Source: Clostridiales bacterium (lineage in GTDB: Bacteria > Bacillota > Clostridia > TANB77 > CAG-508). Taken from it: a DNA stretch of 35,153 nucleotides. The position numbers and the translations under genes were made by a program. Below are positions 1-8,320 of the stretch, piece by piece. The notes under the pieces are model-generated. The model had not been told where the DNA came from and ran no database searches. It saw only the letters and a list, made by a program, of their open reading frames with translations. The first letter of the stretch is position 1. Every line of letters starts with the position of its first letter. The DNA lies in NCBI GenBank assembly GCA_003507395.1, contig DNVW01000013.1:155115-190267 (forward strand). Reading direction: 5' to 3'.

Positions 1-1
1 T

Positions 2-2119
2 GGAGCAGCAGGAGCCGGAGCAGGAGCAGCAGCAGGAGCTGGAGCAGCAGCTGCAGGGTGGCCACTACTAATTGTTGTTGGAGTTATTTTATTAATTGTC
101 ATGCTTATTGGATTTTTAAGCTTTTTCAGCATAATGGGAGATATGATAATTGGAAAAATAGGAGACTTCTTTCAAGGAATTTGGGATTTAACACAAACAA
201 TTTTTGAGGGAGATGCTGCAGATGCTGGAGTAAATAATTCGCATATATTAGAAAATGCTAAGTATTTGGAGGAAATGGGATATGATTTGGTAGGAATGGG
301 CTTTATAAAAGCAGATAAATATATTAACGATAATCAAAAAAATGATGAAGATAAAAATAGTGAAGGATATTCGTGGAAACAGTGGTATAATGCAAATGGT
401 GAGCTTAAAGATTCAGACAAAGGCATTTGCCATACGGATTATTCAGATGGAGATTATATAGAAAGAGAAGATGGTGAAGAAACACAGTCAGGAGAGCAAA
501 AAAATCCTATTGAAGATGTTAAATCTTGGCCAATTAAGTGGTATTTAACAACGGCGGCCAGATCATATGTTAATGGTACTTATGGAGGAATGGTTGTCCA
601 AGAGAACTTGGAAGAAGATGGATTCTTTAATGCTTTATTTGATAAATTGACTTTTAACTCTTCAGAACACACACTTACAACAGATACTGTAGGTAAAGAT
701 TCTTTAACCATAAGTTTAGATTCATGGACCGCCAAATATGGAGTCGCTTTTGAATTCCTAGTATGTTTGCACTTAGGGACAATGTCTCCAGAATTTGTTT
801 TAGATTTATGTGAAAATGAGGAGTCTAGAACTAAGGTTATAATAGGACTTAGGGATGTTAATATAAAAGCAAAATTTAACTGGCTAGACAATAGTGGCGA
901 CCCAGTAATAGAAGATTTATATAGTGAATTTAAAGATAAAGATTATGAAAATGGATTACACATAATAGGCTCAGACGGAGTAGAATATTCTTTCACAAAG
1001 GAATTTATAAAAAAAATTATTAAGTATGCCGAAGATGAAAGAGAAGTATACTATCCGATTATTATGTATACTACAAATCATTGGTATAGAGATCTAGTAT
1101 TTAAAGATACAAGTAAAGGTATAGAATGTTACGAGTATAGTACAGATTTAAAAGTTGATGCGGGCATTGAAGATGAAGAGTTAGAAAAGTATAAAAATAA
1201 TTTAGCCATTTATTTTTGTTCGGACAGTGCACCAAAACAGATAAAAAAACCATATTACATTGACAAGTGCCCAAAGATAATAGACTTAATAAACAATAAT
1301 AAATATCATGTATTTAAGGGTTCATATAATAATAACCTTGACGATACAGATCTTGCTAGTAAAACCGAGGAGGAAAAAAAGAAATTTGCAGAGAGTTTGC
1401 CATATTATACAGAACCAAAAAAAATAAAATGGCTAACCTCTATAAATGCTGGAATACAGCTTCTACAACAAGTGGAAACAGAACAAGCAGAATATAATTT
1501 AAGAGACTTAAAAGAAATATTAGCATACTATAATTTTTCAATAGATGAACAAGAAGAAGGAGAATATTCAACAGCAACAAATCAAGAAGAAATAGCAGCA
1601 CAAAAAGCTTATGATGAATGGTGTAGTAATTGGAGAAACAGAGTAAGTGGATATGTTGACACAAATGGAAATGTAGTTAATGCAATTGAAGGGGATGAAG
1701 ACCCTGAAGGACAAGGATATGTAAATTGGGGAAAATATATAATACCAGATGATGAAGATGAAGGAACACGAACTGCCAATACAAGTAAATTGGAAGACTC
1801 TAGTTTAAATATTGCTGCAAGAGGAATTGGAAATACAGGATTTGGTTATGGTGAATCAGTTTGTTCAACTTTAAATGGTAAAGTAGTTGCAGTGACTGAA
1901 AGCAGTATAACAATAAAGTCTGATGATGGTACATTAATGCATATTTCAAATATTTCTACAAACTCAAACATGGAAGTAGGAAACACTGTATATGTAGGAA
2001 CAGAGGTTGCAACAACAACAGATAAAAATATAAATGTAATATTAAAAGACAAATATCACAATACATTAGATGTAGAAAAATATATTGATGTTGCAGTATT
2101 AATAAATGCATATGCATAA
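2..2119 (+). CDS. Large membrane-anchored protein with degenerate M23-like C-terminal domain (5' truncated)
   Basis: The reading frame is open from base 2, so the true start lies outside the window. The first ~19 visible codons are almost only Gly and Ala, a flexible linker. A hydrophobic helix of about 25 residues (WPLLIVVGVILLIVMLIGFL) follows, then a long acidic, Tyr/Asp-rich extracytoplasmic region I do not recognise. The last ~90 residues look like the beta-barrel of M23 (LytM-type) peptidases: a GKVVAV strand, 'DGTLMHISNI' in place of the usual YAHLS segment, and 'EVGNTVYVGTEVA' in place of VKxGDxVxxGQxIG. Where active enzymes have HLH this protein has NIN (KNINVILKD), and no HxxxD motif is visible upstream, so the zinc site appears lost. 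It probably acts as a wall-binding or structural module. It leads a cluster of membrane-anchored genes and may belong to a secretion or conjugation-type apparatus, which is inference. Confidence 0.7.
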   Translation, partial: GAAGAGAGAAAGAGAAAAGWPLLIVVGVILLIVMLIGFLSFFSIMGDMIIGKIGDFFQGIWDLTQTIFEGDAADAGVNNSHILENAKYLEEMGYDLVGMGFIKADKYINDNQKNDEDKNSEGYSWKQWYNANGELKDSDKGICHTDYSDGDYIEREDGEETQSGEQKNPIEDVKSWPIKWYLTTAARSYVNGTYGGMVVQENLEEDGFFNALFDKLTFNSSEHTLTTDTVGKDSLTISLDSWTAKYGVAFEFLVCLHLGTMSPEFVLDLCENEESRTKVIIGLRDVNIKAKFNWLDNSGDPVIEDLYSEFKDKDYENGLHIIGSDGVEYSFTKEFIKKIIKYAEDEREVYYPIIMYTTNHWYRDLVFKDTSKGIECYEYSTDLKVDAGIEDEELEKYKNNLAIYFCSDSAPKQIKKPYYIDKCPKIIDLINNNKYHVFKGSYNNNLDDTDLASKTEEEKKKFAESLPYYTEPKKIKWLTSINAGIQLLQQVETEQAEYNLRDLKEILAYYNFSIDEQEEGEYSTATNQEEIAAQKAYDEWCSNWRNRVSGYVDTNGNVVNAIEGDEDPEGQGYVNWGKYIIPDDEDEGTRTANTSKLEDSSLNIAARGIGNTGFGYGESVCSTLNGKVVAVTESSITIKSDDGTLMHISNISTNSNMEVGNTVYVGTEVATTTDKNINVILKDKYHNTLDVEKYIDVAVLINAYA

Positions 2120-2141
2120 AATAGAATTGGGGTGAAAGTTA

Positions 2142-2735
2142 TTGCTAAAATATAAAATAGTAGTAGGTATATTAATTTTAGTTAATATAATAACTGGTAT
2201 ATATATAATGTGGTTTATAAAAGTGCCAATTACATATACATTAGAGGAGTATAAAGAACAAATGGGATTTTATGACTCTTATAAAGAAATTAAAATGATA
2301 TATTTTGAAAATTATAATCTTTTAAAAGAGCAATATAAAGGAGAAATAGATACAACCTATGTAATAACTACATATACTAACTTAATAGATAAATATTTTA
2401 ATAAAATATATCAAAATACTAAAGATTTAAAAGAAGAAGAAATAGAAAAATATTTTAAAGAAAATTTAGCTGAAATACAAATAAATATGGGATTAGCAGA
2501 AGTAGAAGAATTTATTAACCTTGTAAATATATTAAAAAGCTATAAAATATCAGAACGAGCATATACAGGTGGTAAATTAGTAGAAAATAGTATTAAAGAC
2601 TATGATACTTATATGAGCTTTTTATTAGAGATGTATTATGGAGAAGTAACAATAACATTTGATGTATATTTAAGTAAAAAAGACAATATAGAAGAACCAA
2701 TTATTAAGTTTATACCTGTAAAGGAGGAGCTATAA
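2142..2735 (+). CDS. Small membrane-anchored hypothetical protein (TTG start)
   Basis: This encodes 197 residues. TTG at 2142 is the only start that fits the GGGGTGAAAG ribosome binding site (about 2129-2138). Residues 4-25 form one hydrophobic helix (IVVGILILVNIITGIYIMWF) and the rest is a charged domain of helices and strands, so the likely topology is an N-terminal anchor with the domain outside. The stop codon directly abuts the TTG of the next gene, which indicates translational coupling in one operon. Its length and layout (anchor plus ~170-residue domain) resemble the next two proteins, but I see no clear shared motif. No family recognised. Confidence 0.7.
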   Translation: MLKYKIVVGILILVNIITGIYIMWFIKVPITYTLEEYKEQMGFYDSYKEIKMIYFENYNLLKEQYKGEIDTTYVITTYTNLIDKYFNKIYQNTKDLKEEEIEKYFKENLAEIQINMGLAEVEEFINLVNILKSYKISERAYTGGKLVENSIKDYDTYMSFLLEMYYGEVTITFDVYLSKKDNIEEPIIKFIPVKEEL

Positions 2736-3305
2736 TTGAAAAAACATAGAAAATTAGATATTATAGCAATAGTGCTAACAATTATACTATTAATGACAAT
2801 ATGCATGAATGTATGTGTATATATATATAAAATAATATCTCCTTTAGTCCAAAATAAAAGAGTGCAAAAAGAATATGAAGAACTTATAAAACAAAGAGAT
2901 GAGCAATTAGCTAATATTAGAAAAACAAAGACAGAAGAAGAAAAAAATAAAGAAGAGTTAGAAGAAGTAAAAGAAATGGAGGAAAAGAAGAGAATAACAT
3001 ATTATTTTTCTAAATATATAACATATTTAGAAGAAAAAAATTATGAAAAGGCATATAATTTACTTTATGAAGACTACAAAAATAATTATTTTCCTACATT
3101 AGAAGATTTTGAAAAGTATGCTAAAGAAAGATATCCAGATTTTATGAGGATAGAGCATACATATATGAGTAGACAAGGAGATTATTATATATTAACAGTA
3201 GACATATATAATTTATTAACTAATGAAATTATAGAAAAAGAGCAAAAATATGTAATAAAAGAAAAAGATTTTTTAGATTATGTATTATCCTTTCAGGTTA
3301 GATAG
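2736..3305 (+). CDS. Membrane-anchored protein with coiled coil and small alpha+beta domain (TTG start)
   Basis: This encodes 189 residues and starts at TTG with an AAGGAGGAGC ribosome binding site, immediately after the previous stop codon. There is an N-terminal helix at about residues 8-32, then a strongly charged Lys/Glu coiled coil (about 45-90). A C-terminal domain of ~95 residues opens with 'YITYLEEKNYEKAYNLLYED' and continues '...FPTLEDFEKYAKERYPDF'. The same pattern recurs in the next gene ('FVEYCNNQNYVAAYNML' and 'YPTQKDFDTYAKSIF'), so the two are paralogous in that domain. The 'growing-cone' motif Y..A.nlL resembles NTF2-like domains of DUF4878-type lipoproteins. That assignment is tentative. 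Confidence 0.7.
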   Translation: MKKHRKLDIIAIVLTIILLMTICMNVCVYIYKIISPLVQNKRVQKEYEELIKQRDEQLANIRKTKTEEEKNKEELEEVKEMEEKKRITYYFSKYITYLEEKNYEKAYNLLYEDYKNNYFPTLEDFEKYAKERYPDFMRIEHTYMSRQGDYYILTVDIYNLLTNEIIEKEQKYVIKEKDFLDYVLSFQVR

Positions 3306-3317
3306 GGGGCAAATCAT

Positions 3318-4280
3318 TTGTTTTGGAAACATAGAACAGATTTTAGAAAAAAAGTAAAAGAAATATTTGACAAAAGCAAAAAAAAGATAGGAGTACTACT
3401 AATAATATGGGTAATAATGGTGGTTATAAATTACTTATTAGGAACATTGAAGGCAAATCCTATTCCATTAACCTCATATGAACCACATGTTTCAATAATG
3501 GATGACACGCAAAAGGTTCCACAAAATTTGCAAGAGCCAATCGAAAATTTATTTAGTCAATTTGTGGAATATTGTAATAACCAAAATTATGTGGCGGCAT
3601 ACAATATGCTAAGTGATGGATGTAAGGAATATCTGTATCCTACGCAAAAAGATTTTGATACATATGCTAAAAGTATATTTAATACTAAAAAAATTTATAA
3701 TATACAAAACTATTCTGTAAACGATGGTGTGTATATATATAATTTAAGAATATTAGATGATGTTTTAGCAACTGGATTAACTGGTGAAGAAGATTTACTT
3801 TATTATGAAGAAAAAGCAGTAATAGAAAATATAGATAATAATTTATATCTATCTATAGGTGGATATATAAAAGAGGAAAAGTTATACACGCTTTTTGAAG
3901 ATGAATATATGAAACTTACAGTAGATAAAGTTGTGGTAATGGATGATAGAGAGATTTATACTATGAATGTTAGAAACAAAACAGACAATATAATTATAAT
4001 AGCGGATAATTCTTATATTTATGAAATCGGAATGAAAATGGGTTCAGAAACCAGAAAAATACAGGAAATACCAATTGGAGGAATAGTATTATATCCAAGC
4101 GATGAGAAGAAAACCTATGAATTATCATTTACAAAATTTTATGATGAAACAGAAGAAACAGAGAGTATAATATTTAATACAGTATATATAGTTAATAAAT
4201 ATGTACAAGATGAAGAAATTATGAAAAAAGAGAAAGAAAATGCAATTGATTCATATAGTTTCGAATTGAAACTTCACTAA
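3318..4280 (+). CDS. Membrane-anchored protein, NTF2-like plus Ig-like domains (TTG start)
   Basis: This encodes 320 residues. TTG at 3318 follows the GGGGG ribosome binding site at 3305-3309. A transmembrane helix at about residues 22-42 (KIGVLLIIWVIMVVINYLL) is followed by a domain shared with the preceding gene (residues ~85-120; 'QNYVAAYNMLSDGCKEYLYP'). A second domain (about 195-300) contains 'YTMNVRNKTDNIIIIADN' and a 'LYPSDEKKTYELSF' strand, the pattern of small extracellular Ig-like or telokin-like domains in Firmicutes. It sits in the middle of the co-directional cluster at 2-5585. I infer a component of a multi-protein envelope structure; no catalytic motif is visible. Confidence 0.7.
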   Translation: MFWKHRTDFRKKVKEIFDKSKKKIGVLLIIWVIMVVINYLLGTLKANPIPLTSYEPHVSIMDDTQKVPQNLQEPIENLFSQFVEYCNNQNYVAAYNMLSDGCKEYLYPTQKDFDTYAKSIFNTKKIYNIQNYSVNDGVYIYNLRILDDVLATGLTGEEDLLYYEEKAVIENIDNNLYLSIGGYIKEEKLYTLFEDEYMKLTVDKVVVMDDREIYTMNVRNKTDNIIIIADNSYIYEIGMKMGSETRKIQEIPIGGIVLYPSDEKKTYELSFTKFYDETEETESIIFNTVYIVNKYVQDEEIMKKEKENAIDSYSFELKLH

Positions 4281-4316
4281 AAGAATTAAATAATTATAAA
4301 TAAGGGGAGATTTAAA

Positions 4317-5585
4317 ATGGAGGAAAACAATGAAGTTAAAATAAGCTATGGAAAGAATTGTAATATACTACCAGCAGAAAATGGAAAAATGGGTTATTCA
4401 GAAGATGTTATTATTGTAGAAACAACCAGAATGGGAGAAGATGGACAAGAGATTACAGAAAAAGAAATTTATAATAAGGAAAATGAAAGAATAGGATTTG
4501 TAGATAAGAATGGAAATATTCAATTTGACGAAACCTTTAAGGAAGAACTAAAAGAAAAATTAGGAAAAGACAATTACGAACAATTAAAACTTGATGAAAG
4601 ACAAATTACCTTTGAGGAGTTGCAAAAAGATAATGAATTCCAAGAACTAAAAGAGGGTAAAGATATTGATGGACTAACCCCAGAAGAAGTAACAAAGATA
4701 CTAGAAGAACATAATAACAAGAACGAAGAAAAAGAGCAAAGAGATGATGCACAAAAAGACGAAGAAACATTAAGAGAAGAAATTTCGAAGGATTTAGAAA
4801 TAGAAAAAGATGAAATATTATATGCAGAGACAGTTACAGATAGAAAGGCTAACGAGATATTAAATGATGGCAATTCTGCAGGATATCCAATAATGTTAAC
4901 AATGAAAGATGGAAGTGTACAGTTTGTAAAGAGAGATAAAGAACAAGGAAAATATGAAACAATACAAGGAATGAAAGAAACAAAGGAAAATGAAACTACT
5001 AATTTTATTACTCCAGATGGAAATATAAAAGAGGTTGCTGTAATAGGAAGATTTTACAACCAAACAAACAAAAATAGAACAATAGGAATTACAAGAGATG
5101 AAACAGGAAGAGCAAAACCAGTAGTAGAAAATATAGCACAAGATCAGTTAGGTAATAATTGTTCAATATCTAGAACTTTAGAAACCAGCAACAACCAAAA
5201 AGAAACAATTGGTGGAAATGTAGAAAATTTTGTAGAAAGTCGTACTCCAGAACAAGTAGTAAACTTCTCATATGAAGTACAAGAAAAGAGAGAAGAAGGA
5301 GCAGAACCCAAATTAAAAGATTGCGCAACAGTAGAGGATACATATAAAATTGGAGAAGTTTCAAACTTATTAAATGCACAACAAATAGCTGATGAAGTGT
5401 TAGCCAAAGGAGAAAATTTAAGTAGAGATGAAATTAAAGGATACGTTTATGCATGTATAGACAGAAATTTACCAAATATAAAACCAGAAGAAAAGGAAAA
5501 ATTAGCATGTGAAGCAATTGAGATAGTAAGAGATGAATGCATAACTAGAGCACCAGAAGAAAGAAAACCATATCCTAATGAATAG
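4317..5585 (+). CDS. Soluble acidic hypothetical protein
   Basis: This encodes 422 residues and starts at ATG after an AGGGGAG ribosome binding site. No signal peptide or membrane helix is visible. The protein is rich in Glu, Lys, Asn and Asp, with a charged helical stretch around residues 125-165 that could form a coiled coil. The C-terminal ~80 residues ('LLNAQQIADEVLAKGENLSR' and after) look like a compact helical domain. It ends the 2-5585 cluster just before a perfect hairpin. It may be a cytoplasmic partner of the membrane proteins upstream. No family recognised. Confidence 0.7.
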   Translation: MEENNEVKISYGKNCNILPAENGKMGYSEDVIIVETTRMGEDGQEITEKEIYNKENERIGFVDKNGNIQFDETFKEELKEKLGKDNYEQLKLDERQITFEELQKDNEFQELKEGKDIDGLTPEEVTKILEEHNNKNEEKEQRDDAQKDEETLREEISKDLEIEKDEILYAETVTDRKANEILNDGNSAGYPIMLTMKDGSVQFVKRDKEQGKYETIQGMKETKENETTNFITPDGNIKEVAVIGRFYNQTNKNRTIGITRDETGRAKPVVENIAQDQLGNNCSISRTLETSNNQKETIGGNVENFVESRTPEQVVNFSYEVQEKREEGAEPKLKDCATVEDTYKIGEVSNLLNAQQIADEVLAKGENLSRDEIKGYVYACIDRNLPNIKPEEKEKLACEAIEIVRDECITRAPEERKPYPNE

Positions 5586-5610
5586 ATAAATATATATTAT
5601 TTAAATCATA

Positions 5611-5650
5611 AAAAATCACCTTTTAAAATATAATTTAAAAGGTGATTTTT
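5611..5650 (+). promoter_or_regulatory. Perfect 17-bp hairpin: terminator that also encloses the next gene's RBS
   Basis: The left arm 5611-5627 and right arm 5634-5650 are perfect reverse complements with a 6-nt loop, and the stem ends in a U run. It can terminate the upstream operon in either direction. The right arm contains AAAAGGTGA, the only plausible ribosome binding site for the carboxypeptidase ATG at 5652, so folding would hide that site. Confidence 0.75.
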
Positions 5651-5651
5651 T

Positions 5652-6860
5652 ATGAGAAAAAGGATTATTATAATTCTGCTATTAAGTATGTGCCTACTTA
5701 CAACAACAGTAAATGCAAACATAGAAGATAGTGAAAACATTAATTTAGATGAGATGTTGCAAACAGCTAGTGCACAGGCAATTCCACAAATATCTTCTAG
5801 AATAGCATTGGTATATGATAGAGCATCTGGAAAAGTATTATATGAAAAGAATGGATATAAGCAAACTAAAATGGCGAGTACAACTAAAATTATGACAACA
5901 ATAATAGTTTTAGAAAATACTAATTTAAGTGATACAGTTATAGTAAGTAAAAAAGCGGCAGGAACAGGAGGCTCAAGATTAGGATTAAAAACAAATGATA
6001 AAATAACAGTAAATGATTTATTAATGGGGTTAATGTTAGAGTCAGGAAATGATGCTGCAGTTGCATTGGCAGAATATGTTGGAGGTAGTATACAAGGTTT
6101 TGCGGATTTAATGAATAGAAAAGCAACAGAATTGGGGTTAAAAAATACCAATTTTGTAGTTCCACATGGATTAGATAATGAAGACCATTATACAACAGCA
6201 TTAGAACTTGCTAAAATTACAGATTATGCGTTAAAAATAGAAAAATTTAGGAATATAGTAGAAACTAAAGCATATAATGTAACAATAAACGGTTATAGTA
6301 AAGCAATAGAAAATACAAATGAATTGTTAGGGAACCTTTATGGTGTATATGGTGTAAAAACTGGCTTTACAAATGGCGCAGGAAGATGCTTAGTAACTGC
6401 TTGTAAAAGAGATAATTTAGACATTATAACAGTAGTATTAGGGGCAGATACTAAAAAAATAAGAACAACAGATAGTATAAAATTAATAGAGTATGTATAT
6501 AAAAATTATAAAATAATAGATATAGAAAAAATAGTAAATGAAAAATTTAATGAATGGAGAAATATAAATGAAAGACAAATTAATGTAAACAAAGGAGTGT
6601 ACAATAATGTAATTATGAAACTAAAAGCTCTTAAATATACAAAAATGGCAGTAAAAAATGCAGAAGTAGATAATATAAATGTAGATGCGAACTGTTTATA
6701 TTATTTAGAAGCTCCAGTTGAAGCAAACAAAAAGATAGGAACATTAAAAGTAAAAATAGGTAATGAAACTATACAAACAGTAGATATTGTAATAGAAACA
6801 GAGATAAAAAGGAAAGAAATAACAGATTATTTTTACCAATTTTTAGATGTAATATATTGA
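5652..6860 (+). CDS. dacF: D-alanyl-D-alanine carboxypeptidase (PBP5/DacF-type, S11 family)
   Basis: This encodes 402 residues and trims the terminal D-Ala of peptidoglycan stem pentapeptides outside the membrane. There is an N-terminal Sec signal (RKRIIIILLLSMCLLTTTVNA). All three penicillin-binding motifs are present: SxxK in 'MASTTKIMT', SGN in 'LESGNDAAVALAE' and KTG in 'YGVKTGFTNGAGR'. A C-terminal PBP5_C-like beta domain covers roughly residues 300-385, after which these enzymes usually attach by an amphipathic helix. Length is normal. The dacF symbol reflects the sporulating-Firmicutes form, but the paralogue (dacA/dacB/dacF) cannot be fixed from sequence alone. The RBS lies inside the hairpin at 5611-5650, so expression may depend on read-through or RNA structure. 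Confidence 0.93.
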   Translation: MRKRIIIILLLSMCLLTTTVNANIEDSENINLDEMLQTASAQAIPQISSRIALVYDRASGKVLYEKNGYKQTKMASTTKIMTTIIVLENTNLSDTVIVSKKAAGTGGSRLGLKTNDKITVNDLLMGLMLESGNDAAVALAEYVGGSIQGFADLMNRKATELGLKNTNFVVPHGLDNEDHYTTALELAKITDYALKIEKFRNIVETKAYNVTINGYSKAIENTNELLGNLYGVYGVKTGFTNGAGRCLVTACKRDNLDIITVVLGADTKKIRTTDSIKLIEYVYKNYKIIDIEKIVNEKFNEWRNINERQINVNKGVYNNVIMKLKALKYTKMAVKNAEVDNINVDANCLYYLEAPVEANKKIGTLKVKIGNETIQTVDIVIETEIKRKEITDYFYQFLDVIY

Positions 6861-6899
6861 CTTTTTGAGATAAATTTGCTATTATAATTAATAGCTTAT

Positions 6900-6975
<76 letters not shown>

Positions 6976-6984
6976 AATACATAT

Positions 6985-7058
6985 GGCGACATAGCCAAGT
7001 GGTAAGGCACGAGTCTGCAAAACTCTGATCCCCGGTTCAAATCCGGGTGTCGCCTCCA
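6985..7058 (+). tRNA. tRNA-Cys(GCA)
   Basis: A 74-nt cloverleaf with encoded CCA, 9 bp after tRNA-Gly. Acceptor arm GGCGACA pairs with TGTCGCC, the anticodon loop CTGCAAA carries GCA, and discriminator U73 is the identity base expected for tRNA-Cys. Confidence 0.95.
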
Positions 7059-7066
7059 ATAAAGTC

Positions 7067-7096
7067 AAAAAGTCCATTTTGGGCTTTTTATTTTTC
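7067..7096 (+). terminator. Terminator of the tRNA pair
   Basis: AAAAAGTCC, a 5-nt loop, then GGGCTTTTT (one G-U pair), followed by ATTTTTC. It lies 9 bases after the tRNA-Cys CCA. From here to ~7214 I see no intact gene. On the minus strand, a short run ending in 'DMAWKHWYKRV' may be a remnant but is not identifiable. Confidence 0.75.
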
Positions 7097-7214
7097 AGCA
7101 TTTTCTTTGGGTTTCTTTGAGTGTCAAACCCTTTTGTACCAATGCTTCCACGCCATATCACAAACAGGAGGTACTTTCTTTGAATTTTACAAAATTTTAA
7201 GAAATTTCTCGGCA

Positions 7215-7235
7215 TTACATTAACTTTACATTAAC
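7215..7235 (+). repeat. 21-bp direct repeat, copy 1
   Basis: TTACATTAAC, TT, TACATTAAC. It matches 9415-9435 at 19 of 21 positions in the same orientation. Each copy is itself a tandem repeat with an 11-bp period. Confidence 0.65.
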
Positions 7236-7252
7236 AAATTATAAACAAGCAA

Positions 7253-7302
7253 AAAAATACTTGGTTCGATTATCTGTGTTGATAATTTAACCAAGTATTT
7301 TT
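7253..7302. terminator. Hairpin, probable bidirectional terminator
   Basis: A perfect 14-bp stem (AAAAATACTTGGTT at 7253-7266 with its complement at 7289-7302) flanked by A and T runs, with a small inner hairpin (GATTATC/GATAATT). It lies downstream of the minus-strand Fic remnant. Confidence 0.65.
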
Positions 7303-7349
7303 ATGCTCGATATAAAAATTTCAATCCAACTAAGCCAAAAACTATTACT

Positions 7350-7877
7350 TTATTGCGGTAAATAATATAGCCTTCCTTCTTTTGAAATTATTTTTGCATC
7401 TTTATCAAAAAGATTATCATTATCTTGTGATGTAACATTATAATTTGAAGTTTGTTCTTCAATCATTATTTTAGTTTTATCTTATATAGCACAAAAATTA
7501 AAATCATCTTTAAATAATCCTGGTATCCAATGAACAACATCATCAAGTCCCATTCTCTTTCACAGACAATTTCAAATTTATTTTCTCTATTTGCGTAAAT
7601 TATTACTGCAATGTAATCTCAACCATTATTCAAAAAGTTCATTATTAAATCTATAATAACTTCTTTTTTTGGGATTAGATTCTGCTATTAATAATGTTAA
7701 TGCAGCAAGTGTATTATTATCTATAGTCTGCTTTCCATCCTTATATAAAATAGTGTAAAAGTTCAAAAAGTATATAAATAATGTTGCTGCGATTCTTTTA
7801 TTTCCATCTGTAAATACATGATTTTTAACTATTAAATATAGAAAATTCGCTCCCTTTTCTTCTAATGAGAGTAAGTA
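7350..7877 (-). pseudogene. Fic/Doc-domain protein remnant, multiply frameshifted
   Basis: Read on the minus strand from 7877, one frame gives 'LLSLEEKGANFLYLIVKNHV' then 'FTDGNKRIAATLFIYFLNFY'. This is the Fic active-site motif HxFxDGNKRxxxxxxF. It continues 'KQTIDNNTLAALTLLIAESNPK', typical of the RhuM/Fic ('death on curing'-like) group. A run of seven A's where six are needed shifts the frame just after AESNPK, and removing one base restores 'KEVIIDLIMNFLNNG'. A stop codon follows, then further coding-like fragments in changed frames down to ~7350. The N-terminal part expected for the family is missing. Intact Fic enzymes transfer AMP or similar groups to proteins; this copy cannot make a full protein. 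Confidence 0.8.
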
Positions 7878-7881
7878 GAAT

Positions 7882-7910
7882 TTGACAATAATATAAATAT
7901 ATGCTATGAT
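7882..7910 (+). promoter_or_regulatory. Strong sigma-A promoter
   Basis: TTGACA (7882-7887), a 17-bp spacer, then TATGAT (7905-7910). The -35 is perfect. No intact gene of normal size lies downstream, only the masked ribosome binding site and tiny reading frame at 8028-8253. Confidence 0.75.
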
Positions 7911-7985
7911 TGTCAGTGTAAAAATTTGATTACTAATAAAATTGAAGAAAGGAAGAATTAGAAGGAAATTTGATACAAGTTAATA

Positions 7986-8026
7986 TTCACCTCAAATCTA
8001 ATTAAATATTAGCTAAAGGAGGTGAA
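7986..8026 (+). promoter_or_regulatory. Anti-Shine-Dalgarno hairpin
   Basis: TTCACCTC (7986-7993) is the exact complement of GAGGTGAA (8019-8026), the core of a near-ideal ribosome binding site (AAAGGAGGTGAA). The loop contains a second small stem, CTAAT/ATTAG. The pairing would hide the site in the mRNA made from the promoter at 7882. Confidence 0.6.
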
Positions 8027-8027
8027 G

Positions 8028-8253
8028 TTGAAGGTATATAATCATTATATTCATAATAAAACTATTTATAATCGTAATATCATATTATATTGATAATCCA
8101 ATAATATCTGTAATTAGTGAAATAATGCTAACTATCATAGAAGTTACAATAGAATATATAAATGAAAAAAAGCATAATACAGAAAACGTTATTTATAATG
8201 TGAGCAATTACAACGCATTTTATATTTACATAATAAAAAATAGCAATTATTAA
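8028..8253 (+). other. Possible tiny hydrophobic peptide reading frame (frameshifted)
   Basis: After the AAAGGAGGTG site, TTG at 8028 opens a 21-codon frame ending at a TGA. The neighbouring frame, open to TAA at 8251-8253, is strongly hydrophobic (IIIIFIIKLFIIVI at its start) and then polar, the layout of small membrane peptides. A one-base shift near 8038 would join the two. With AT-rich sequence this could be chance. The promoter, masked RBS and short hydrophobic frame together resemble type I toxin loci, but no antisense RNA can be proved here. Confidence 0.3.
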
Positions 8254-8285
8254 TTATAAATTTTTAAAAATATTTGTAAAAACTA

Positions 8286-8314
8286 TTGCATATTTTACTA
8301 AATATTTGTATAAT
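8286..8314 (+). promoter_or_regulatory. Sigma-A-like promoter ahead of structured RNA candidate
   Basis: TTGCAT (8286-8291), 17-bp spacer, TATAAT (8309-8314). Transcription would start near 8321, with no coding frame downstream on this strand. Confidence 0.6.
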
Positions 8315-8320
8315 TAATTT

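Noticed and set aside
6985..7058. tRNA-Cys as attachment site of an integrated island
   Set aside because: No second copy of the tRNA 3' end was seen in the window, and no tyrosine integrase gene is present.
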